A stretch of 49,391 nucleotides of DNA. It comes from CAYZXK01 sp964482395. GTDB taxonomy: Bacteria > Planctomycetota > Phycisphaerae > UBA1845 > Fen-1342. Made by a program: the position numbers and the translations under genes. Below are positions 43,304-49,391 of this stretch, piece after piece. Each line of letters starts with the position of its first letter. Position 1 is the stretch's first letter. The notes under the pieces were generated by a model. The model worked only from the letters and a program-made list of their open reading frames with translations, was not told the origin of the DNA and did no database searches. The DNA is taken from positions 1-49,391 of the forward strand of contig CAYZXK010000130.1 in the NCBI GenBank assembly GCA_964482395.1. Direction: 5' to 3'.

Positions 43304-44935
43304 TCAGCCGACCGGATGGTCCTCCGGGAGCGGCCGAACCACGATCCGCATGCCCTCCCGCCGGATAACCTGCACGCGTCGACCGGCCTCAACATACTCG
43401 CCCTGACTGTGTACGTCCACGACTTCCTGTCCGAATCGGGCCTGTCCGCCCGGTCGCAGGTCGCCGGTGACGACACCTATGTCACCAACCTGGACCGCCT
43501 CGCCCGGGTCGGGCAGGGCCATGGCGCCCGCCTCCGGGTTGGGTGCCACGACGCCATGGCTGACCTTGAGTTGCGGGAAATATCGCAGGATCAGCACGAT
43601 TCCGAGTATGGACACCACGATGCTGCTGGATAGTACCAGAATCCCGCGCTCCAGAGCCTTCCAGGTGCCGGGCAGGCTGGGCCAGGAAAAGAAGGGCGCC
43701 CCGCCGGGGGTGGTGCTCGGCTCCTGCGGCACGAAGGTGCCGATGACCGCGACGATGATCAGCGCGACTCCGATGACGCCGCTGATGCCGTGTCCGGGAA
43801 CCACGAAGATCTCGATGGCCAGCAGGATCAGCCCAATTCCCAGCAAAACGAAAGTCCAGACCGTGGCCAGCCCGGCGGCGTAAGGGGCGGCCAGAAAGAT
43901 GACCAGAGCGATGGCGGCAGTGACGCCGGGCAGAATCATCCCCGGATGCTGAAACTCCATGTAGGCCCCGATAATCACGATCATGAACAGTACCCCCCGA
44001 ACCAGCGGACTGTTGAGCCAGGCCGCGAATACCTCCCAGCCGGAGGCCGGGAAGCGAAGCGGCAGGCCGTCCAGCTCCAAGCTAGCCGTCAGTTCGCCGA
44101 GGTTCCGGGCGACACCGCGTGCAAAGCCGAAGGCCACGGCTTCATCCGGCCCCATCGTCAGCAGCGAATCGGCCCGGTCGACCGGCTGGGTCAGGGGAAT
44201 GGTCTTGCCGCTGGTGGGGCTGAGGTAGCTCTCGACCAACTTCCATTGGCGGTCAGCATCGGGCACGTCGTCAATGAGCTGCTTCTTCTCGGGTCCAGCG
44301 ACGAAGCGGCGGACCCCTGGCTCGTGAGCGCTTTCGAGCCACCACACCTCTTCGCCAACCGCGACCATGGCCCGCGCCAGAAGCTGGTCGTACCCGTTCC
44401 GGGCGGCCGATTCTCGGAATTCCTGGAGGATCGGGCTTTCCGCCTTAGCCCGCTCCGCCCCGCCCAGCTCTTCGACCCCACCGGTGGGGGTCACCATAAT
44501 CGGGGCACAATCCCCGATCGAAGCACCCTCGCTCATCCAGATCTCATTGCAGGCGACGGAGATCATCGCCCCGGCGCTGTAAGCCCGGGGGTGGACCCAG
44601 GCCACCGTCCGCACGTCCCGCGGCAGAACCTTGATCAACTGGCAGATGCTCAGTGCGCTGGTGACCATTCCGCCTGGGGTGTCCATCTCGAAGATGATCA
44701 CCCGCGCCCCGGCGGTCTGGGCCTCGGTCAGCCGCCGCTCGACGCTGTCCCGCATGATGTCGTCGATTACGCCGCGGATGGGGATTACCGCCCCTTTGCC
44801 GGGCGGGTTACCGGGCTGCTGAGCCGCGGACCAACCCATGGTCGCCAGCAGCATCAGCAGGAGCGCCACCGGGCGGAGCGGCCAACCACCGCCCCGCGGC
44901 CGGGCTTGGGGGAGAGTCGATAGTGAACGCAGCAT
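43304..44935 (-). CDS. NfeD-type membrane serine protease (ClpP-fold plus NfeD domain)
   Basis: The 543-residue long-form NfeD has a signal peptide (cut near WSAAQQ), a ClpP/SppA-like domain with Ser120 (RAYSAGAMIS) and a candidate Lys164 forming the Ser-Lys dyad, four or more membrane segments (about 318-440), and a C-terminal OB-fold NfeD domain (VGDIGVVTGDLRPGGQARF). It works with FloA in membrane quality control or microdomain function. GGAGGA lies seven bases before the ATG. A 60-residue insert near 200-290 is longer than in archaeal 1510-N. Confidence 0.9.
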   Translation of the reverse strand: MLRSLSTLPQARPRGGGWPLRPVALLLMLLATMGWSAAQQPGNPPGKGAVIPIRGVIDDIMRDSVERRLTEAQTAGARVIIFEMDTPGGMVTSALSICQLIKVLPRDVRTVAWVHPRAYSAGAMISVACNEIWMSEGASIGDCAPIMVTPTGGVEELGGAERAKAESPILQEFRESAARNGYDQLLARAMVAVGEEVWWLESAHEPGVRRFVAGPEKKQLIDDVPDADRQWKLVESYLSPTSGKTIPLTQPVDRADSLLTMGPDEAVAFGFARGVARNLGELTASLELDGLPLRFPASGWEVFAAWLNSPLVRGVLFMIVIIGAYMEFQHPGMILPGVTAAIALVIFLAAPYAAGLATVWTFVLLGIGLILLAIEIFVVPGHGISGVIGVALIIVAVIGTFVPQEPSTTPGGAPFFSWPSLPGTWKALERGILVLSSSIVVSILGIVLILRYFPQLKVSHGVVAPNPEAGAMALPDPGEAVQVGDIGVVTGDLRPGGQARFGQEVVDVHSQGEYVEAGRRVQVIRREGMRIVVRPLPEDHPVG

Positions 44936-45016
44936 GGCCTGATCCTCCAGCCGGTGCCGAGGGTTTTAAGACTATCAGACCGGCACCGCCACCGCAGCCG
45001 GGGTGTACCCACGTAG

Positions 45017-45022
45017 ATAATA
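45017..45022 (-). promoter_or_regulatory. Possible -10 element for the nfeD-floA operon
   Basis: On the minus strand the bases read TATTAT, five of six to consensus, 82 bases before the nfeD start. The -35 position is poor (GCCACA at 17-base spacing). Confidence 0.25.
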
Positions 45023-45043
45023 TCCGATCGGCGCGGCATTGTG

Positions 45044-45077
45044 GCCGGGTCGGGCCGGACCGGCTCGACGACCCGGC
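45044..45077. promoter_or_regulatory. GC-rich stem-loop between divergent nfeD and aromatic small protein genes
   Basis: GCCGGGTCG (45044-45052) and CGACCCGGC (45069-45077) pair perfectly over nine bases with a 16-base loop. There is no T-run, so it is not a normal terminator. It may be an operator or a barrier between the divergent transcripts. Confidence 0.35.
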
Positions 45078-45084
45078 CCGGCTA

Positions 45085-45114
45085 TTCAATTCCAAACGCT
45101 GGTTTCCCGATAAA
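45085..45114 (+). promoter_or_regulatory. Candidate promoter for the aromatic small protein gene
   Basis: TTCAAT (45085-45090) and GATAAA (45109-45114) are 18 bases apart, about 52 bases before the start codon. They are weak matches, but this is the only AT-rich stretch in the region. Confidence 0.3.
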
Positions 45115-45165
45115 TGCAGCGTGAAGTCTCTTCTCCGGGACGAACAGCAAGCGATGGAGAGTCTT

Positions 45166-45633
45166 ATGCCACCGAGAAAGACCAGGACAACCACCCGTAA
45201 GAACTACTATTACGGCAGCGCGTATCGCACCGCCAAGCGCACCTGGTACCAGCCGACTACCTATCCCTGCAACTCGCCCAAGTTCAACCAGGTGCGGAAC
45301 GAGTGCCAGTGGCGGATGGGTTCGTACTGGAACGTCTACGCCCAGTTCACCGGGGCTGGCGGCCGGACGAACCTCTCGCCGACCACCGCCAACCGGTGGA
45401 TGCGGTACGTCAACAACGGCGTGCAGGTGTACCGGTTCAGCAACACGGACTTCTGCAAGTACTTTGGCAGCAAGTGGGCAAACAGCACGCCGCGGGCGGC
45501 CTACCAGTATCTCAGAAGCCGCTACGGCAACGCGATCAAGGACATCACGCGGGGCAAGGGCAATTGCTGGTTGGTCGCGACGACCCGCACCCCGATGACT
45601 CGTCCGTTCGTCAACTACAACTGGTGGAAGTGA
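45166..45633 (+). CDS. Small basic, aromatic-rich protein of unknown function
   Basis: The 155-residue product is strongly basic and rich in Tyr, Trp, Asn and Arg. Examples are KNYYYGSAYRTAKRTWYQP, then WRMGSYWNVYAQFTG, TTANRWMRYVNNGVQVYRF, and ITRGKGNCWLVATT before the NWWK end. It has four Cys and no signal peptide or membrane segment. Nearly all Tyr, Asn and Lys codons end in C or G, which suggests high expression. GGAGAG lies five bases before the ATG at 45166; an in-frame ATG at 45154 is an alternative. It forms its own unit with a strong terminator. I recall similar short proteins in planctomycetes but know no function; nucleic-acid binding is a guess from charge and aromatic content. 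Confidence 0.8.
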   Translation: MPPRKTRTTTRKNYYYGSAYRTAKRTWYQPTTYPCNSPKFNQVRNECQWRMGSYWNVYAQFTGAGGRTNLSPTTANRWMRYVNNGVQVYRFSNTDFCKYFGSKWANSTPRAAYQYLRSRYGNAIKDITRGKGNCWLVATTRTPMTRPFVNYNWWK

Positions 45634-45710
45634 TTTCACCGACCGGCCCGGGCAGCCCCGGGCCGACTCTGACCAATCCTCTACAAAGAGCTTGCTGATT
45701 CGTGATCAAC

Positions 45711-45751
45711 GCGGCTTGTCACCCCCGGAGTGGCAAGCCGCTTGTGTTTTT
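45711..45751 (+). terminator. Rho-independent terminator after the aromatic small protein gene
   Basis: GCGGCTTGTCA (45711-45721) pairs with TGGCAAGCCGC (45731-45741) over 11 positions with one G-T pair and a 9-base loop. TTGTGTTTTT follows. It stops plus-strand transcription before it reaches the convergent amidase gene. Confidence 0.88.
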
Positions 45752-45771
45752 GCCCGCGGGCCGCGACCGAC

Positions 45772-46950
45772 TCACCGTCCCACTTCCAGCTCCAGCCGCG
45801 GGTGCAGCACGTGCTGGCCGAAGACGTTCTCGAAGTCGACCCATAACGTGGTCGGCCCCTCGCGTAGCCCGCCGGGCAAGGTCACGCGCAGTTGCCGCTT
45901 GGCCAGGTCCAGACGAAAACGTGCTGGCTGGCCGTCCAGCTTGACCACGATCGAGCCCGGGAGGATCTTGGCCTGCTCCGCGTCCCAACCGCCCCGCTCG
46001 CTCAGCCCGTCCTCCAGCCCCACCAGTACCTGGCCGCCAGGACGGATCGGCTGGCCGGTCGAAAGCAGGCTGACCCGCGGCAGCCCGGCCTGGGCCCATC
46101 GAGCGAGCCCCAGAAACAGCCCGTAGGCCTCCCGCCGGTTGTAGACCGGGTCTCGCAGCCGGTCCTCCTCGGCCGGGTTGGAGTGGAACGAGGCTTCGGT
46201 CAGAACCGCCGGCACCTCGGCCAGACGCAGGATGGCCAGCCCCTTGCCCGGATAAATCGCATAGTCGCTCAGAAGCGCGCACTGCAAGTGCGTTTCGAGT
46301 CGGAGTGCGTCATTGAGCCCCACGACCAGATGTCGGCCGGCCGCCAGGCTGGCCGGGCTATGGTCCGGCGTGCCGTGATAGAAGACCGTGGTGAAGTTGG
46401 GTTGCGGATCACTGTCGCCGTTGTGGTGGATCGACAGCAGCAGGTCGGCCCGGATCCGATTGGCCAGCTCGGCCCGTGCCCGCAGGTCCTCTTCATCCGA
46501 CAGTCCCAGGCAACGGTCCACCTCGCGGGTAAGCGTCACCCGAGCCCCGGCGGCCTCCAAAAACTCGCGCAGAAACTGCGCCACCCGCAGGTTCACTTCC
46601 GCCTCGCGTAGTCCGGTCGGACCGCGTTTCCAGTTGCCGCCCGGGTCGCGTTGCCCGACGTGCCCCGGGTCCAGCACGATGTTGACCGCGCTGAGGAACC
46701 GGGCGTAAGGCGGAATGGGAAATGCCGGCTCCGGCTGGTCGGTCCAGGCGTACTCCTGCGGCTTGCTGTTCACCGGGTCCGGCCGCTTGGCCAGCGTGGC
46801 GTTCGGACCGTTGCCCGATGACGTGACCAGCCAGGTCAGCAGACCTCCCACCAGGGCCCCGACCAGATACGGCACGGTCAGCAGCCAGTGCCGACTGCGC
46901 CGGCGCGGCGGTCGCTTCCGACGTTTGGCGGCTTTCGTGCGGCTCGGCAT
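45772..46950 (-). CDS. N-acetylmuramoyl-L-alanine amidase (Amidase_3), membrane-anchored
   Basis: The 392-residue protein has a very basic tail, one membrane anchor (about 24-44), then a zinc amidase domain: LDPGHVG with His97, REAEVN with Glu118, SIHHN with His175 and TEASFHSN with catalytic Glu252. It cuts the bond between N-acetylmuramic acid and the peptide stem, for cell division or remodelling. A C-terminal beta-rich domain (about 295-392) may bind peptidoglycan or a partner. The ATG at 46950 is used because the basic tail starts there; the ribosome site is weak. Confidence 0.9.
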   Translation of the reverse strand: MPSRTKAAKRRKRPPRRRSRHWLLTVPYLVGALVGGLLTWLVTSSGNGPNATLAKRPDPVNSKPQEYAWTDQPEPAFPIPPYARFLSAVNIVLDPGHVGQRDPGGNWKRGPTGLREAEVNLRVAQFLREFLEAAGARVTLTREVDRCLGLSDEEDLRARAELANRIRADLLLSIHHNGDSDPQPNFTTVFYHGTPDHSPASLAAGRHLVVGLNDALRLETHLQCALLSDYAIYPGKGLAILRLAEVPAVLTEASFHSNPAEEDRLRDPVYNRREAYGLFLGLARWAQAGLPRVSLLSTGQPIRPGGQVLVGLEDGLSERGGWDAEQAKILPGSIVVKLDGQPARFRLDLAKRQLRVTLPGGLREGPTTLWVDFENVFGQHVLHPRLELEVGR

Positions 46951-47025
46951 GTCCAAGCGGGATTGTACGTCAGCGGGGCAAAGCGCCCAGCGGCCGCCTG
47001 GGCACGCCAAGGCGACCGGACCCGC

Positions 47026-48384
47026 TCAGGTCAAACCCGGGCCGCCACCGGCGCAGACCTCCCCGGCCGTAGCCGCTCGGCAACCGTGGCGTTTGGCCCA
47101 GTACAACGCCTGATCGGCCAGTTGGAGAAGCTTCTCCCAACTACCAGCCCGATGCTCGCGCAGGGCGGCTACACCGGCGGACAATCCCGGCATCAAGTCC
47201 GGCCGGCCCTGATGCTCCAGGGTCCGGGCCCACTGCATGAAGAGGCTGACCAGCCGCCGGGCCACATCGTGGGCCTGGCATGCGGTCGTGTCCGGCAACA
47301 CCGCCAGAAACTCATCGCCCCCGTAGCGAAATGCCTGATCCGTCCCCCGCCTCAATGTGGCACGCAGCAACGTCCCGACGAAAGCCAGCAGACGGTCCCC
47401 CGCCGGATGCCCGTGACGGTCGTTGAAGGCCTTGAAATGATCCACGTCCAGCATAATCAGGCACAGATCCTGGCCGGCGGACTGCACGCGCTCCAGCAGT
47501 TCCGGTATCTGGCGTTCCAACGCCCGACGGTTGTACAGGCCGGTCAGCGGGTCGGTGAGTGCTTCGCGCTCCGCCCGGCGACGTGCCAGAGCAGCCTGCC
47601 GGGTACGCGCCTCCACCTCGGTCTCGACCGTATTGCGCAGTTGGACAGCCTCCAGCCGCCAGCTTCTCAACTCCTCCTGCAACTGCTCGACTGACCCCAC
47701 CAGGGCTTGCAGCTCGCTGGGCGACAGCCCATCCACTGCCGCACCCATCAACCCCGCGTGCACGCTGGCCCAACAGTGTCCCAGGCGGGTGATGGGGCGT
47801 TCGATACCCACGTGCAGCCACAGTCGAGCCAGAGCCAGCCCCGCGGCAGCCACCCACAGCGGCCACCCGGGCACGCTGGCGGCCTCCCCGGACCCGGTCC
47901 GGTCCACAACCGCTGCCAACATTCTCCCCCGCTCAAGCTGCGGAACCGCCAGCAGCTCGAATCGCGCAGAAGGCCGACCGTTGACCTCCAGCGGCGCAGA
48001 CCTGAACTGCCACGCCGCCGGGTCGATCTGACTGAAAACATCAACCGGCGGCATGAGGCCCTGACGCAGGAGTTCCAGCCTGCCGCCTGCCTGGTCAACC
48101 ACCCCGACCCAGCACAAATCGCCGACCTGCCGAACAATCTCCCGCACCCACCCGGCGTCCGGATCATCGGCTGGCGACGCTTCGTCCTGCTCAACCCGCA
48201 TCGCGGCGGCCAGCAGCGCAACCATCGCCCGCTCGCGTCGCTGCCGATCCAACCGCACCGACTCCCAGTGCAGAAGTGCCCCGCTGGCAGCCACTGGGCC
48301 CGCCACCAGCCCGATCAACACCCACCCCCGGGCGGCAATGCTGCCCGGCACCAAGGCCCGGAGCTTGACTGCCCATCGCCTCAT
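47026..48384 (-). CDS. Membrane-bound GGDEF diguanylate cyclase
   Basis: The 452-residue protein has a membrane segment near 19-38, a periplasmic sensor-like region, a second membrane segment (about 175-192), a coiled coil (about 220-270) and a C-terminal GGDEF domain. The active site RYGGDEF is intact, and RGTD five residues before GGDEF fits the inhibitory I-site (RxxD). It should make cyclic di-GMP and be feedback-inhibited. The sensed signal is unknown. Confidence 0.92.
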   Translation of the reverse strand: MRRWAVKLRALVPGSIAARGWVLIGLVAGPVAASGALLHWESVRLDRQRRERAMVALLAAAMRVEQDEASPADDPDAGWVREIVRQVGDLCWVGVVDQAGGRLELLRQGLMPPVDVFSQIDPAAWQFRSAPLEVNGRPSARFELLAVPQLERGRMLAAVVDRTGSGEAASVPGWPLWVAAAGLALARLWLHVGIERPITRLGHCWASVHAGLMGAAVDGLSPSELQALVGSVEQLQEELRSWRLEAVQLRNTVETEVEARTRQAALARRRAEREALTDPLTGLYNRRALERQIPELLERVQSAGQDLCLIMLDVDHFKAFNDRHGHPAGDRLLAFVGTLLRATLRRGTDQAFRYGGDEFLAVLPDTTACQAHDVARRLVSLFMQWARTLEHQGRPDLMPGLSAGVAALREHRAGSWEKLLQLADQALYWAKRHGCRAATAGEVCAGGGPGLT

Positions 48385-48479
48385 CTATCCATGTATCGAC
48401 CTGGGCAGACCGGCCCGTGACCCGCCGGCTGACGGCAGGACTGGCCCCCCGAGGCCAACCGAAGAAGCCGGGCGGCGGG

Positions 48480-49154
48480 TTACAGTCCGGCCCCGATCGG
48501 CACCAAGGTCTGCAAGGCCGGCTCGGGCTGGTCCCGCACGCATGGCGAGGCGGGGCGATGCACAGCCAGGGTTTCCAGCGGCGGAAGGTCATCCAGGTCT
48601 GCCAGCCCGAAGACTTCCAGGAACTTTCGCGTGGTCCCGTAAAGCATCGGCCGCCCGATAATCTCCGCCCGGCCCACGATCTTGACCAGCCCCATCTCGC
48701 GCAGACGGTTGACCACCTCCCCGCAACTGACACCCCGGATCGCCTCGATGTCGGCCCGGATAATGGGTTGCTTGTAGGCGATGATCGACAGGGTTTCCAA
48801 CGCGGCCGGGCTGAGTCGCATCTGGGCTTGCGATTTGGCCAGCCGGGCCAGCCAAGGCTGATACTCCGGGCGGGTCATCATCTGGTAGCCGCGGGCGATT
48901 TCCTCGATCCGGAAGGAGAGCCCCGCCTCCCGATACTTGTCGTTCAAGTCGGCAATGCACAGCCGCACGGCACTCAGCGAACTGAGCCCCGCCAGCTCCG
49001 CCAGACGGCTGGCGCTGAGCGGGCTGTCTGACGCGAACAGGAGAGCTTCGATGATCTGAGCCGGCTGGATCTGGCCGCGGACTGTGGGAACCTCCTCGCT
49101 GACTGGGACTGGGCCGGCTCCCCCCGCGGTCAGCAGGCATTCTTCGCGATCCAT
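48480..49154 (-). CDS. scpB: Segregation and condensation protein ScpB
   Basis: The 224-residue protein has the two winged-helix domains of ScpB. Landmarks are IIEALLFASDSPLSASRLAELAG in parts, RGYQMMTRPEY, LSIIAYKQPIIRADIEAIRG in parts, and GRPMLYGTT. With ScpA it bridges SMC in the bacterial condensin. The ATG at 49154 is preferred because GAGGTGA sits just upstream; the GTG at 49163 is an alternative. ScpA is not in the window. Confidence 0.93.
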   Translation of the reverse strand: MDREECLLTAGGAGPVPVSEEVPTVRGQIQPAQIIEALLFASDSPLSASRLAELAGLSSLSAVRLCIADLNDKYREAGLSFRIEEIARGYQMMTRPEYQPWLARLAKSQAQMRLSPAALETLSIIAYKQPIIRADIEAIRGVSCGEVVNRLREMGLVKIVGRAEIIGRPMLYGTTRKFLEVFGLADLDDLPPLETLAVHRPASPCVRDQPEPALQTLVPIGAGL

Positions 49155-49252
49155 CGCTGTCACCTCGCCATCCGTGACCGATAAAGCCTCGCTTCGAAAC
49201 CTAGATTATGCTACTTGCGGCCCGAGCAACCGTCCAGTGGGCCGACTGAACA

Positions 49253-49390
49253 GGTGGCGTATCCTTTCGTGTGTAATCTCGTTGCCGAGGCGTAGGAAGG
49301 GCGTATCCTCTGGCCCATATTGAATTAACAGACAAGGAGGACACGCCCATGAGGATCGTAGCGGCGGATTTGGAGCGGACGCCAGTTACC
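49253..49390. repeat. Right copy of 138-bp terminal inverted repeat
   Basis: This is the exact reverse complement of 1-138. It contains the same leader, AAGGAGG site and gene start. The rest of the 49155-49252 segment before it is unremarkable apart from a possible scpB promoter. Confidence 0.95.
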
Positions 49391-49391
49391 A
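49349..49391 (+). CDS. Partial 5' end of a repeated gene, product unknown
   Basis: The ATG at 49349, preceded by AAGGAGG, encodes MRIVAADLERTPVT and runs off the window. It is identical to the minus-strand start at 42-1. Family not recognised. Confidence 0.55.
   Translation, partial: MRIVAADLERTPVT

Noticed and set aside
44923..45165. 81-codon upstream extension of the aromatic small protein gene
   Set aside because: It crosses the stem-loop and the nfeD leader; GGAGAG right before 45166 and the change in composition mark the real start.

Overview
The window looks like a chromosomal contig from a high-GC bacterium, most likely a planctomycete (Phycisphaerae-like). GC was judged by eye at about two thirds. 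Evidence for this placement: betaine-lipid genes, a NfeD-FloA operon, many sulfatase-fold/TPR proteins, an NxxGxxxAF-repeat lipoprotein, a C-terminal 'LGPP' motif in a small membrane protein that resembles planctomycete hypotheticals, and frequent ATGA/GTGA gene overlaps. Placement is by inference; there is no rRNA or marker alignment here. No tRNA, rRNA, CRISPR array or recognisable complete insertion sequence was seen.

Layout. Positions 1-138 and 49253-49390 are the same sequence in inverted orientation. Each carries the outward-facing first codons of one gene, so both window ends run into copies of one repeat. 245-2025 (+): BtaB-BtaA, betaine lipid synthesis. 2113-3868: a restriction-modification pair, a NotI-like endonuclease (-) and a D12-class adenine methyltransferase (+), diverging from one CATG. 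4015-14665 (-): housekeeping genes, namely a sugar-ABC ATPase, ThpR, a PfkB kinase, BirA, XylB, TsaD, an oxidoreductase, a PAP2 lipoprotein and EtfA/EtfB. 14897-17470 (+): MetF, a nitroreductase and a PAC2 protein. 17474-22087 (-): an ABC exporter pair coupled to a beta-CASP nuclease, a GT9 glycosyltransferase and a short PQQ-repeat protein.

22426-37855 is the most unusual part. Six alkaline-phosphatase-superfamily genes sit together: two nucleotide-pyrophosphatase-like proteins on the minus strand, followed by a small ribbon-helix-helix protein and an Oxa1/DUF106-like membrane protein, and four tandem membrane-anchored sulfatase-fold/TPR paralogs on the plus strand. The two arms diverge from one short promoter region with an inverted repeat. 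All four sulfatase paralogs have Thr where formylglycine sulfatases have Cys, so they are probably phospho-hydrolases or transferases. A lone CheB lies antisense inside the array.

37874-49154 holds a Gly/Asn-rich NxxGxxxAF lipoprotein, a CorC/HlyC-type CBS protein, the NfeD-FloA-small membrane protein operon, an aromatic-rich small protein of unknown function with a clear intrinsic terminator, a cell-wall amidase, a diguanylate cyclase and ScpB.

The genes read as lipid, envelope and surface biology plus core metabolism. The best candidates for something new are the six-gene phosphatase-fold cluster with its small 'LGY'-tailed partner, and the NotI-like enzyme paired with an adenine methyltransferase that could not protect a NotI site.
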